A DNA stretch of 60,000 bases, from NCBI RefSeq assembly GCF_029227915.1, contig NC_079875.1:7873001-7933000 (forward strand), in the 5' to 3' direction. The notes beneath the pieces are model-generated. The model was not told where the DNA came from and ran no database searches. It was given only the letters and a program-made list of their open reading frames with translations. Positions 1-12,630 of the stretch are shown here, in pieces; the stretch's first letter is position 1; the number at the start of each line of letters is the position of its first letter. The position numbers and the translations under genes are program-made. The stretch comes from Hydractinia symbiolongicarpus. Its lineage: Eukaryota > Cnidaria > Hydrozoa > Anthoathecata > Hydractiniidae.

Positions 1-460
1 TGGATTTCTCCTATGTTACTTGTTTGATGCATTTGATACTTTAGATGATAATGGAGACTGAATTGCTAAAAATTTAAGCAGTAGTGAACTAAATTTCTAA
101 AAATTTGTTTAGCGTTAAAAAAATATTGCGACTGACGTCATTTGACTTAAAAACACGTCACATATGGAAGATGTTTTCTTAATTTAAGAGTAAATAATGT
201 AAAAATTCATAACGTATACTGTTATTGAACCTTGTACAAGTGTAAAATATTACATCAAGAAAGTAACAATACAAGAAAACGTTATATATCTATTATTGTC
301 ATTTCTTCTTCGAAACAACGCATTTAAAAAATGTTATTACTCAGAAGTCACCAGTACTGAATGTTCAATCAATACATTTGTTTACTTGTTAATAAGTGCA
401 GGGGAACAAATTAAATTTCTTGTCCTTTTTAACAGAATTAACTAAACTTAAATTAACTAG
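1..460. other. Gene-free AT-rich sequence
   Basis: I see no supported coding region, RNA gene or clear repeat boundary. The stretch ends at a CTAG immediately before a Helitron-type 5' end at 461. That CTAG may be the last trace of another element, but no 3' hairpin precedes it. Confidence 0.5.
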
Positions 461-948
461 TCTTCTATATTAATCAGTTCCGTCTGTCTGTGACAATAAT
501 TTTTAAGAACGCTTAAACATCTCTAAAAAACTAAGCTTTTTTCTAATAAAACAATTATTCACATTTTTGATTGGCTGAAACAAATTACTTAATAAAATAA
601 AATAATATTCCTACTATATATTCTATTTTGCCGTAGGAGTTTTCAAATTATACAAAATGTAATTTTTGTTATAAATGAAATTATTAAATTTAGAAGTTTA
701 TTTATATAGCCGCGGTTGAATAATTTTTATGGTTCTTTTCTAATTAATGAAATAGTAGACAATTACGGACAATTACATTGTTTTTATAAATTATTCGCGC
801 TTTTTAAAAAAAGTTAACAATTTAACAATAAGAAAAGTACAAATTTTAACTTTGTGTATTTTTTGTTCCCTATTTTCAACAGCCTTTTAACAGCCTAAAT
901 ATTAATTACTTTAATACCAGTGGATTTTTCCACGGGTTAGACAACTAG
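461..948 (+). mobile_element. Non-autonomous Helitron-type element
   Basis: The element starts with TCTTCTATATTAATCAGTTC followed by a CGTCTGTCTGTGAC block. It ends with the hairpin GTGGATTTTTCCAC and then CTAG at 945-948. A 5' TC, a short 3' hairpin and a CTRR end are the structural marks of Helitrons. The same 5' and 3' motifs recur at 28040, 30525, 40911, 42437 and 42616, which supports the boundaries. No Rep/helicase coding remains, so it is non-autonomous. The upstream base is G rather than the usual A, perhaps because a tandem neighbour was lost. Confidence 0.65.
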
Positions 949-1065
949 GGTGTTTAATTATATTTCCAGGCCACACCTATAAATGTCCATGCTAATAACT
1001 AACGTTATAAGAGCTGGTAGTGTCATATATTTTTTAAAGTGGAATAACTAGCTTGATTAAACTGG

Positions 1066-4000
1066 TTAAGAGCTTTTCTTCTTCAATTTCTGATAATTTG
1101 TTAATATAATTTTGATAGTGTCATTATCGGTTGTTTCAGAAGCAGTTTGATTGCAATCGTTTTTTATTTCAAGGTCGATATGTGGTATATTTAAGAACAG
1201 CTTAACACATTCAGCATGACCATTTTGTGATGCATAATGTAATGGTGTATTTCCATCATTGTTCACGTTATTGATGTTTGTATCGTCGTGATTAATCAAT
1301 GTTTGCAAGATATATTGATGGCCATAGCATGCACTATAATGATATGCATTCCATCTAGTGACATTCTCAGCATACACATCAGTTCCTGCTTCAATTAAAA
1401 ATTCTACCATTGATGGTTTGTTGTAGCGCGCAGCTAGAATCAACAAAGTGCACCCAAAGTTATCTTTCATTTTCACGATATCTTCATCATGTTTTAGAAA
1501 TGTTTGCAATACTGCGACATCACCATTCTCAATGATTTTTCTTAATTCTAGACAAAAAAAATTCAAAATCGTTGGATTGACAATTAAAAGAAGGATAAAA
1601 AACGGCAGAAACTGCCTAGTCAGTTTGAAATCAGGATTTGCAATGCCTTTTGATCAAGTAATGTGCAAGAACATGCATTGTTGTAGATTTTTCTGTTTGA
1701 ATTGATTTCAACCTTGCTCCAAAATTTCTTGCTTTGACCATTTGTGTATTAATACAAAAAGCATGATTTTCACTAGTTTAAAAAGATATACCAGGAGTGT
1801 AAATTTAATAATATCTCTGTATGAAAAGCCGCCGTCAGTTTGTTTGTGCAAGTTGTGTTAATCACGCACGAAATGCAAGCCCGCTAGAGAAGGGACGAAA
1901 AACCCGTCGGGATACCGCCAGCACAGGGAGCAGTTCCCGCTAAAGTAACGGACAAATCAGAAGGGTTGCGGAGCGGTGGACAGGACCCCATAGGCTTGGA
2001 AGCAAAAAAAATCATTGTAGGATGAATGTTTTTATCTTTTATTGGCTCTATGGGATAAAATTAATAATTTGTTTATACAATTCAGGATTACTGAATTTTA
2101 TCGGTAAACGTTGAGTTTAATTTTATCATTTTATCGTTGCTTTCATGATATAAAGGGTAGTAATAAAAATCTTTACGATGAATGTTTGTCTTTGTCTTAA
2201 GTTTTTCTGTAATATCTAATATTGTAGCTACTCACAATATACATTAAAAAGAAATTTCTAACTTCATACCTTCAAATTGATAAGGTGATTCAACATTTGA
2301 TATGATACAGTCTGACATGGTATTTCTAAGAAATTAATCATAACTTTTAGCATTCTACTTTCTTAACCGACACCATTACATTACGTCAGATACTATTATA
2401 TAACACACAGTACCTTCAGAATGTATTGTTTGATGCAAGTTTAACTTAACTGAACTCGCAAATTTTGAAATTAAATTAGAGCTACTTTGCCCATCACTAA
2501 AATTCTGCCTGCCATAACACGGAATTAAATCAACTGTCCCAAAAAATGGGAGCGAAGCACAAAGATATTTAAATTGTTTTCAATATCTTTTGAAATGTTA
2601 TTTTTAAATATTACTTAATTTTTATGATTGTTTGAAGTAACTACTTTATGTTTCATAATAATGCAAAATTAAAAAATCATTATGAAGGCTAACACTAAAT
2701 GTAATTAGGATTTAGTTGGTCTACAGTTTTGGGCGGGCAAAAATTTACTTTAAATTTGAATACTTCTTCTTCTTGTCTTTATATACCTAAATATAGCGTT
2801 GCTACAGCAGCCAAAACTCTTAAATCGCCTATTATTTTGACAAATAAGATTACACAGAAAAGTTTCAGGGCATCAATAAGTAACACTGTACTGAAAAACA
2901 ATCCTGATACTGTTCAGTGCATCTTCGAAAAAAACAAAAAATACTAGTGTTTGAACATACATGGAATTGATTTACCTTTTTTTAATTAGCAAGAAAATAA
3001 AATGGTTGAAGATAAACGTTTCGGTGAAAGAAAATAATATCTCAATTAAAACTGTAATTTCAGTTGGTACTTTTTTTTTGCCTACCAATTTTTGTGCATT
3101 TATCGTGAGTAAACATGAAATAGCTAAGCAAAACGTATAAAAAATAATTTGTCTAAAGCACATTAAAACGCTAATCATGAAAATGTATGGGATATACATT
3201 TTCATGATCAGCGTTTGAGGCTTCACACAAAAAGTAAATTTCTGATAAAGATTTTGTTTATCTATGAGTCATTATTGACGCCATTAAAACTTAAATAAAG
3301 GAACTTTATTCCACTGTTGTTTTTACATAGTGTGTTATGTCACGATATTATCGCCAACAAACGGAATTTTTTTTAACCTTTTAATTCTTTGAAAATCATC
3401 CACTTTAGAAGAATGTTTCTCATACCCTAAAAAACCAATTTAAATTTACATTTTGCAATTTTTTATATTTCAAAGTATAAAATAAAGTAAAAAAATCAAA
3501 AAACTACTTACTTTGTAAATATTCTATAAACTCCGTCAAATTACGCTCAAGTTCCAAATGATTTAAATCAACTTTAGATTCAGTTGCTCGGTTTATGTAC
3601 ACACAATTTTCGTCAGAATTTAAATAACTAACGTCTGCTTCTTCAATTGAAATTTTAATCTCTCCTAAAGGATTAACAAACATATTTTGCTCCTTCGAAA
3701 TATACAGCTGTGAATGGAGACACAGAACAGAGGGTGGAGATAGGAATATATCAAGCCTTCTTCGATCATGTTCGACTTTTGCTGCGACAAGCTCGAAAGG
3801 AGACTTGGAGCTCAGTGTATTAATATAGTTTGAAAATTTCTTCATATTATTTTTTTCTGTTGAATCCAAATCAGTTATTCTTGCCTCAAATTCTTCTACT
3901 TTGTCATCAAATTGTTTGATCATGTTTTGTTTTTTAATATTTAACATTTCAATAAACTGCTCAACCCTTTTCAATTGTCTTAACTCCAATTGATGAATCA

Positions 4001-4853
4001 AGTTTTCTCTGTTGTCCTTAATCTTTACCATAACTTCACAATATTTCCTTTTCAAATTGGTTAATAAAGATACTTTTTCTTCGTGCGAAGCTGCAAATGA
4101 TTGAAACCAGTCCTGTACTTCCTTACCCATATCAGCAATAGATTTTCTTTCATGATTGTTATGTTCTCTGTGTTTGCAGTAGGAGCAGATAAATATATTG
4201 TCACATTCAATGCAAATCTCTTTTGCAGATGAATCATGCTCCTTACACAAGGGTTGGAACTGTGATAATTTTTCATCAAACGATACTGCAGTGAATTCTT
4301 TTCTCTCGCAAGGATGCACATCTTGGCAATGCTCACAAACCTTGCTGCCACATGTTCTACACAGAAAACTAATGATTTTTTCACACTCTCTTGACTCCTG
4401 ACAGAGTTTATCCTGATCATTGTGAGATCTAAATGTTGATAAGAATTTAAAACAGAAATATTTAATTGGGTAATGTATAGATAATAAAACAGTTGAAAAT
4501 TAAGGTACTACATGTTAGAATTTGTGTTATGTAAAAATTACAGCTCAGATTTTTAAAAGTGTCACTCAAACGACAAAAGCTTACTTTACTGAGTTCGATT
4601 TCACATCCTCTACAATTTGTGAAAGTGCATAATTTGTAGGTAAAGAAGATGTTGTTTCTAATTTGCCAATCAACATACTGCTTTTGCATTTGAGAGGACA
4701 AGAAATTTCTGCACTTCCATCTTCTCTAAAGATCAAGTTGTTGTCCAAGCAATTCTTGCAATATGAATGTCCACAACGAAGATTTTTTGGATTTTTATAG
4801 AAGTCTAAGCATATCTTGCAGTTAAGATATCGGAGATTCTCAGGTTCGGCCAT
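1066..4853 (-). CDS. RING/B-box/coiled-coil protein with C-terminal ankyrin repeats (TRIM-ankyrin, copy A)
   Basis: Three exons, 4853-4585, 4428-3512 and 1547-1066, join to a 555-residue open frame. Exon 1 ends in phase 2 before GTAAGC. Exon 2 starts after TTTAG and ends in phase 1 before a perfect GTAAGT. Exon 3 starts after TCTAG in the matching phase. Exon 1 encodes a C3HC4-like RING with C12, C15, C27, H29, C32, C35, C52 and C56. Exon 2 encodes a cysteine-rich B-box1-like stretch (about residues 99-130), a complete B-box2 (C151, H154, C162, C165, C171, C174, H179, H182) and a charged coiled-coil region (about 190-290). Exon 3 holds about four ankyrin repeats (397-545). By family, the RING suggests an E3 ubiquitin ligase, probably cytoplasmic, with ankyrin repeats binding the target; that role is inference. 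The ATG at 4853 lies directly before the RING, as usual in TRIM proteins. Alternative reading: two adjacent genes, but the phase match argues against it. Confidence 0.82.
1861..2010. other. Isolated GC-rich block of unknown nature
   Basis: A block of about 150 bases is much richer in G and C than its surroundings and contains short potential pairs, for example ACCCGTCGGGA near 1900 and GGGAGCAGTTCCC near 1925. It lies inside an intron. It could be a structured RNA, a SINE fragment or a piece of a transferred sequence. I do not recognise it as a tRNA, 5S or spliceosomal RNA. Confidence 0.3.
3166..3216. repeat. Inverted repeat (hairpin)
   Basis: The arms run from AAACGCTAATCATGAAAATG to the reverse complement ending in CAGCGTTT. 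The stem is about 23 bp with one mismatch and a loop of a few bases. Related words (TTGATCAGCGTTT, TTGATCAGCACTT) occur inside the Helitron-type element at 30525-31192, so this may be a fragment of a dispersed family. Confidence 0.6.
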
Positions 4854-5284
4854 TGCGTAATTAATTAATAAGTAGTTATCCTTGAAAATAACGAAAAATA
4901 TGTTAATTATAACTGAAGATTTTCAAAGTTCTTTCCACAAATGAATAGTGAAAGTGCCATTAATCTACAAAGAAACGAAAAGTGTTTTAAAAAAAGCAAA
5001 CTTATTACGATACAACATAATGAAGAGTATATATTCCCAATGTTTATGTCGTAAAGTAATTGATTACAAAATTATAATTATAATTGATTATAAAGTATAA
5101 CTCAAAAAATGTAATACAAAAAATAATATTCAAAAATCAATAGAGCCTATAAAGCATTCTAGAAATATGGCAATTTCAGTTAACCGTGACAATGTCCTCT
5201 TCTTCTAAAATTGTGATTCCATGCATACACTGCTAAATCATTTAAAGTATATCTAGATTCTTGGAACGTAAGTCTTACTTCAAC
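4854..5284. other. Spacer between TRIM-ankyrin copies A and B
   Basis: This AT-rich sequence lies upstream of the copy A start codon and downstream of the copy B ankyrin remnant. The copy A promoter and 5' UTR should lie here, but I see no convincing core promoter element. Confidence 0.45.
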
Positions 5285-8200
5285 AGTCTATGCATTTATG
5301 TGGTATAGACAACAGCAACTTGACGCATTCGGTATGCCCTTGAGAGCATACATCATGCAATGGTGTCGCATTTTCACAGTCTACGTTGTTAATGTTTGTA
5401 TTGTCATAATTAATTAACATTTCTAAAATATCTTGAAGACCACAACTGGCACTGTAGGGGAATGTATTACTTTCATATTAATCCATACCAATCGCCGCCA
5501 GGATCAAATAATGTCTTAACTGTAAGTGGTTTGTCATAACATGTCGCTTTAATAATAGAGTATCTCTTGACCAGTCATATATCATTCTAACAATGTCAGG
5601 ATCAGTCCTTCGATAAAATCGTAGAGTTTTGTCATTTCCATCATAAATAATTTCATTAAGTGCTAAATACGAATTAAAAAAAATAACATTTTAGATTAGA
5701 ATTCTCTCCTGTAATGGTTTGCAATCTTGTATTCTTCAAAATATTTATTGATAAACTGTTAAACATACTGTTTTTTTAAGGCTTATAAATTTGATGGTGG
5801 ATTCCGCTCCCCTTTATAGCTTCTACAAGGTTTTCCTAAGAAGAATGAAGTTTGCGCAGTTGTATTATGTAAATGATGAAAAAATGGAAGTAGTAATTGC
5901 TTTGCTTATGTCAAAACCTTTTTTCCTCTGATGGTATTAATAGCTTCAAAAAAAAACAACTGCTTGCTAAAAATCCAATCACTTTATTTCTGAAATGAAG
6001 TTTACCGTTTTGTGTAAAATCTCTTACAAACAAACGAAATTTTTTGACATACCTGTGGGTTTTTTAATACTTTGTATGAAAAGTTTGTAGGAAATTGTCC
6101 GAAATTCAAACTTTTCCGACTTTTATGTAAAATTCATAAAAAAATCGGTAAATCAATTACGTTGACAGTGAAAATGTTACCATTCTGTTATCAATTTAGA
6201 CAGCAAAAAAATGTTATTTAAATAATTTTGTCGCAAATTCAAATAGATCAGCTAAATCACCTTGAAATAATATAGATTTTGTAATTTTCGGTATGTTTCT
6301 CCACTTAAAATCACTAAAAAAATAGATGAACTACCCCATAGTGCTAGGCGAAGACCTTTCTCCTTTAAGGCATCCCGATTTTAAAAAAAGCTGGAGCTTA
6401 CGATTATAAGAAATAACAGTACTAAAATTAAGGAATGGTACTTCGATAAAATAATTTATAAATTTTCTAACTGTTTAATTCTCTTTGGAGCACCAACATC
6501 ATCAGCTTTTTGTTCGACTTCTAAGAGACATAAACCCAAGTATGAAGAACCTGATTGTGCTAAATAAGTTTTGTTAAACGAGATAAAGTCATAGCACAAA
6601 GTAGACATTTTACCACGTTGTGACGCATATATGAAAGATTTAAATTTCTGTTTCTTTAGTGATGCCAATTTTAATTAGTGATGCTAATTTTTACATCATC
6701 AATAGAAGTTTTTGTCTTATCCAATGGATAAGAGAATAGATTTTTAACTTTTAAGTGATAAAGATGGCAATTGATATGTGGCACAATAACTGAAACAAAA
6801 TTCAAATCAAGGAAGCGTCGTTCAATTTCTACTCTGTCAGCTACCAGTTCAAGATAAGTTTTAGTGTGGAACACATTAACATAATCTGAAAATTCCTTTT
6901 TATAGTATCAACTTTAATATCTTCAATTTCTGATTTAACCTCTTCCCATTTTTTGTCAAATGCATTTAGTAAGTTCTCCTCTTCAGATATTGCCCCATTC
7001 GTATTAACTTTTTTGATTGCAGTTCACGAACTAATTTTTCTCAGTAGTTTTAATATATTGTCTATTTTTGTCCTTGAACAATGTTGCAATCAAGCCACAC
7101 CGTTTTCTCACCTTTGTTATTTCGTGGTGTTGGTGCTGTCTGTGAATACAAAACACACAAATAAACACATCGCAATCTAGACAAACATCTCTTGCCAGTG
7201 AATTACGTTGTCTACACAAAGGCTTAACTGCCAGTTCTTTATCGAAGATTACTGGGGTAAATAATTTACGCTTGCATGCATGTGCATCTATACAATGGTG
7301 AGAAATTTTAAGACTGCATGTCGTGCATAAATACTCGATATCATTTTCTGTATTTCTTCATTTGCTCAAATGAAGTACGATCGGAGGATCTAGGTATTTA
7401 TTTGCAATTATTAGAGATTGGAAAAATCTAATAATTAGCATAGTAATAACATGGTTTCGAGGGCTATTTGTGATTATGAAGCCCGATTTTCATTTGTACA
7501 AATAATACGAGGGCTTATTAACCTAAAATAGCCCGGTATAGCATGTTATTCCGTGTTAAATATATGATTACAACTATGTTTTGTAAGGTTTTTTTCTTTA
7601 TGGTCTCGTTTGAGTAAAATTACAAATTTATGAAATTTCTTATCGTCCAACATAAAATGTTTCAAAGGTTAAAGAAAAAAATTAAGAAAATGCTCATAGT
7701 AAAATGCTTTGTTATTAAAGAAGTCAACTTCAGATTAAACAAAAACCCAATTTGTATCAACACAAATAATCTTCGCCTCTCACATTGCTTCCATTTTTAC
7801 GATAAAATATTTTTGTCAAAAGTAAAAACAACGCAAGATAATTTTTCCTGATGTTTAAGAATGTAATCCAATCAAAATAAATTATAAGGTTCTAAACAAT
7901 AAAGTAAAATCGACAATTAGTTTTGTAATAAAAAGTAGCCAATCGAATAATATTCGAAAATTGCGGGCTTTTCTTGTGATAAAAACAAAACAAATCATGA
8001 GATAAAATAAAACAGGTCAACAACCCGTCTAATTAAAATTTGAAGTAAACCGGTTTGAGATTTAAAATTGACTAGTCATGAATAAACTACACATTGATCA
8101 CTAAAGCGGCTTCACATAGTTTTTAGTCATTTTTGACGGCACTAGAAAAGAACACCAACGTGCTTTATCAAAAATTCAAAACACTATAAAACGAAAGATA

Positions 8201-8964
8201 AAAGTAAAGTTTCACCCCCTTAAAAATAATAATCAAATCTGAACTTCAGCTTACGAAAAAACATACATGTTGATAGCAACACGTCTTTAAGTTTTAATAG
8301 GTACAGAAGAATTTATTGTTCCACTATTTATTATTTCAAATTTTGAAAATTTTAGTAACTAGATACAACAAAATATAAGAAAATTTTGGTATAGTTGTAA
8401 GGAGCCGAAAAATTTTATTTCTTGTTTTTTCCCATTTAAAGCTACGTGTCTTGTTACGTGAAAAAACGACAAGTTGAATGCCCTTAGTGAGAATCAAGCT
8501 CTTTTGCGGTTACTGCAAAATACATAAATGTTTGTGATAGATGGGATAGATGCATTGGCAATATGTATTCAAATTGATATGAATACAATAATTTTTCTTT
8601 GTCACAAGCAAGCTACGTTATTATTTGTTCTTAGTGCCAGCATCTCAAAAAGTTTTAACACAATTTTGTATTGTAAAATTTCTGTCAGGCGGATAACATA
8701 TAGTAAACTTACACTTTCTTACTTTCTTTCAGCTCATCAAAACTTTACAAAGTGGAAGATTCGTTGTAGGGAAGATATTGTTTCATCTCTACCAATTGTC
8801 GTGCTGTGATTGCAGTTCTCAGGACATTATACTTCTGCACTTCCATTTTCTAAACAATTCTTGCAATACGTATGTCCACAGTTGAGATATTTTGCTTCCT
8901 TGTATGCTTTTGAACATATTTTACATTGCAAAAATGTAGAAAACTCAGCCTTGGACAGAGACAT
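5285..8964 (-). pseudogene. Decayed TRIM-ankyrin copy B
   Basis: The exon order matches copy A. The RING exon begins at ATG 8964 (MSLSKAEF, then CKIC and CGHTYCKNC) but has an in-frame TAA at 8829-8827 in the middle of the RING. The B-box exon begins after the acceptor at 7391-7390, the same position as in copy A, and shows CTTC, then CLDCDVFICVFCIHRQHQHH; the first B-box2 histidine is replaced (CRQR in place of CKEH). The rest of the coiled-coil exon survives in fragments, including ELVADRVEIERRFLD at about 6790-6850. The ankyrin exon begins after TTTAG at 5663, in the same phase as copy A. It carries a stop and frameshifts, and the clear TPLHDVCSQGHTECVKLL segment follows in another frame. 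The several independent lesions make a functional product unlikely. Confidence 0.75.
7445..7550. mobile_element. Fold-back (MITE-like) element
   Basis: The ends are AATAACATG and its reverse complement CATGTTATT. Inside, GGGCTATTT pairs with AAATAGCCC, and further blocks pair towards the centre. It lies in the first intron of the decayed copy B. Two other GGGC-containing fold-backs occur at 12227 and 12631. It could be a short non-autonomous DNA transposon; no coding is present. Confidence 0.5.
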
Positions 8965-11900
8965 TGCTTTAGTAATTTTTTAAAAGCCTTTCTAAATGGC
9001 AATGTTGATAGTATATAAAACAAATTGTAAGGTTTTTTAACAATACTAGAGAAAATGAGTGAAATAAGGCTGTAGGCATTACTGTGTAAGCAAACATGGT
9101 GTGTAAGAATTACTTAAAGCAAACAATATATAAAGTGAAAAATCATAAAAAATGATTCTTAGAATAAAAAAAGGGATAACCAAAAGGTATGCTACATCTC
9201 GGGGTTTTTTTTCAGAACCTTTTACAAATAGCCATAGTTAGTAATTGAAAGTTTTAGACAATATGTGCAAATATACTATAGACTGTATCAATTATATTTA
9301 CTAAAATATTTATGTAATCTGTTTATACAATATGTTTGTATTAAATCTCTTTCGATGACTAGTAACCATATCAACCAGGCTTGTATTTAAGAAATACTAT
9401 TTAATCTTGAAATTTCGCATAATTAGAAACTTAACTGTTTTCTTTTCTATTCTTTTTTCTTTTTTGATTTTGTCCATTGATACCTTAACTCAAAATGTAT
9501 TATTATAACAGTTTTTAATCACTCTTCAGAGTAAACTTTTTTTCAATTAATTTTTTTAAGTCAACTAAAAATGGATGTTTTAAATTGTTAATTTGATTTT
9601 TTTTTTACTTTTTGCTATATTATATCTTTTTAGCTATATTTAATTTATATTATAGCATTTGAACAAATTCTTTTTTATTATGCTTTTAATTAGCCGCCAT
9701 TTTAAATTTCTCTCACTAAAAGTCAGTGTAGCCAGACACTACACTTTTTTTACTGAAAAACATCGCGATATTGGGAGTGGTTTCATGGCAGCATGCAATT
9801 AAAAAAATTAAAAATTGATGTGCGTTTAAGTGTTGAAAATTATTTTTTAGTTAGCAGCATATAGATTAAAACAGGTTATGTTAAGGAACCACACTTTGGT
9901 GGGTTGCAGCACCGTGTGTTAAAACTTATCTAAAAACGTTAATTGCCATTTTTTAATCAACAAGTAATTCTTTCTATATTAAAATAATTTCTTATCAAAC
10001 CTATACATTAAAACCATAATAAAACCACATTAAACCTCAATAAACCACATTATAACGTATAACTGGACTGAAATTAATAAACTTATACCATATATTCCTT
10101 TCAAATATATGGTATAAGTATATGGTATAAATATATCAAATATAAAATCAAGTGTTGTCTACATATTTACATGTGCAGCCTGTTATAATGCATGTCATTT
10201 ACTTTAGACAACTTGAGAAGGAGAAGAATCCTTATGACTGTAAACACACATGAAAAAAGAAAGAGGTGTGTTTATCTAGTCTGAAAGTTAATTGTTTTAA
10301 TAAAATGTCGGCTTACTTTAAATTTTTTTTCAACTTCTAGATGTGAATTAAATCTTATAAAATTATACCGAATTATTTTCGAATTTTTTGGACTTGTCAA
10401 GAAGACCCGTGAAAAAATCCAATTAGGCAGGAAAAAAGTATAGGTTGTTTATGGAGTTTTGCTGACATCAGCAGTGCATATACAAATCTTTTAAAGAAAA
10501 TTTTTAATCCGTTGCCAAATGACAACAACAAATGACAAAATGTAGCTATAAAGTCATGTGATTTTGATGAATGCACAAGAAAACATAAGGAATTCAAAAA
10601 TTGCTGACGTAAGCAAAGACATATCTTTTTCGGCTGTATCAAAAAATGAACACATGTGCTTTGCCTGTTACAGACAGACAATAAACACACACAGTTTCGT
10701 GTTATTATTCAAGATCTAATTAAAACATGGCAACTGCTACGATGCATAGTTACTCTCCAAACCGCTTCCTATAACACTATAGAATGCGATGTTTTAATCT
10801 GATTTTTATCAGTAAGGTAGCTAATAAAGTTTAATAAGAGTCGAAAGCTATGTCATATATACTTCATACATATTAATGACTAGCTGTGACACGTTAGAAT
10901 GATGTAAAGTTTATGGACCTACCCTATGGACCTATTTGTTTTAAACCGACTGCATTATTTAAAATAAAAATTGCTAAGGTCAACGATGAAAATATATTGC
11001 CACAGTTAATTTTTTTTTGCCTTAAACTCGTCGTGTCTATCATAATTGCTTGTCTAACAAAGTCTAATTAATTACCTTTGGAAGCAAAAATTGATAATAT
11101 AAAACTTGCAAATATAAAACAGCACTTGCAAACCTTTTTTTCTCTCCTGTCTTTTATTAGAAAGCCAATTATTATCGATATCTTAGCTTTATCCAATGAG
11201 TCTATCGTAAATTTCCTGCACTTTTTTAACACAATTAAGTTTCTTTTTCAACCGTAAGATCCAGATAACTTTGACCCTGAAGAATGCTTACTTTAGTGCA
11301 TATAGCAATGTTTATAAGTTTCAACATTTGAATAATAATACAAACACAATTCCAGACAATGTGACGCACGTTGAAAGAAGTTGTTCTTGAGCAACTCTTA
11401 GGTAAAACGAGTTGAATTACGAAATCTGGTAATTTAAGACAATGTTGTTTTTGGTAATGCTGTTCTGTATATCAAGTATGTGCATTTCATTTCGTTTATG
11501 ATTTGGTTAATGCTGGATAATGTCAAAATCGCTTCTCCAAAGGAGAGCCCAATAGAGAGGGCCGATAAATGGAAAAAAATCTTCATAGTAATAACAAAAA
11601 CGATTTGGCTACTTTTTCTATAATTTGTGTTTTTGTGACATAAACAAAACTAAAGTCATCTATTGGTATTATACGGTACATACTTTCAAAACGTGTCGTT
11701 GTGCACATACTGAAGAAAAATTAAAAATATTACTTTCTGCGTAATTCAAGTGCTTGTGAATTTGACGTCCTTAAAATTATTCCGTGATCCTGTATAGCAA
11801 AAAATCTTTCAAAAGAATTATTTTAAAAAAAGGTAAATCCAATACACGGTAAATGAAATTTTGAATTTTTTTGTTTCTTACTTATGAACTGAATAAAAAT

Positions 11901-12226
11901 AGTACTGTTCACGAAATTGTACTTGCGTCTAGCTTCTTAAAGTCGATTAAAGTGGACACCAAACTAAAACATTTTAAAATTCTATATAAAAAGTGGTCGG
12001 TGCAAGTTATATCCAACATTCATCAATTAAGCTGCAATGTAACACTTTTCCCTTTAGCTCACAGGAATTAATCAAGCCTATTCCAATGCTTTTAATAGGT
12101 GGCTTTCCCAATTTTACCGGAAACTAATTTTTCTAGCATTATTGGAGATATGGCTTTATTATAACTAATTTAGGGGGCCTTCTCTGGTTAATATCACAAC
12201 TTTATTGCGCGTAAATTTAACAGCCT
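8965..12226. other. Gene-free AT-rich region
   Basis: I see no supported gene. Short open frames here, such as one at 10397-10690 on the minus strand, lack family resemblance and splice context. The only clear structure is the inverted repeat at 10082-10118. Confidence 0.5.
10082..10118. repeat. Perfect inverted repeat
   Basis: CTTATACCATATAT at 10082-10095 is exactly reverse-complemented at 10105-10118 across a 9-base loop. A third partial copy, ATATGGTATAA, follows directly. Confidence 0.7.
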
Positions 12227-12306
12227 CGGGCGTTAATTTATAGTATCAGCCCTGTGTTTTTGTTGCGTTCAAAAATGCAGGCCGATAATGAATTGTAAAT
12301 TGCCCG
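12227..12306. repeat. Imperfect inverted repeat, possible fold-back element
   Basis: CGGGCGTTAATTTA at the left is mirrored by AATTGTAAATTGCCCG at the right, with CAGCCCTG and CAGGCCG pairing further inside. Several mismatches indicate an old element. The GGGC/GCCC ends resemble those of the neighbouring fold-back at 12631-12770. Confidence 0.4.
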
Positions 12307-12630
12307 CTTCTAGGGTTGTAATGTTGGTATCGGCCCGCAAACTACAATAGAATGCCTTCTGTTTTATTCAATCGAACATTCGAATTTTGTTTCTCGGAGA
12401 TAAAAAACAAAACCAAAAAAACTGGCGATAACCAACATTAGCAGCAAAATGGCACAAGATCAGGACAAGAAAGAAGAATTTGATTTTGGTTTTCTTAAAA
12501 AAGTATTCAAAAATAATTACTGTTACGGCTACTTTTGGAAATTTTGAAATACGAAAAACAACAAAAAATAACAACTTTGCTTTAAAGATATTGAAATAAG
12601 CTATAATAGTAGTATCATTAATTTTTTGGT

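Larger units (their letters stand above)
1548..3511 (-). other. Intron 2 of the TRIM-ankyrin gene
   Basis: This 1964-base intron lies between the GTAAGT donor at 3511 and the TAG acceptor at 1548. It contains a GC-rich block at about 1861-2010 and a long inverted repeat at 3166-3216. Short open frames within it, such as 2729-2947, resemble nothing I know and have no splice context. Confidence 0.65.

Noticed and set aside
2729-2947. 72-codon plus-strand open frame
   Set aside because: It lies in the TRIM-ankyrin intron on the opposite strand, with no recognisable domain or splice signals.
8528-8809. 93-codon plus-strand open frame
   Set aside because: It overlaps the decayed RING exon on the opposite strand and has no recognisable domain.
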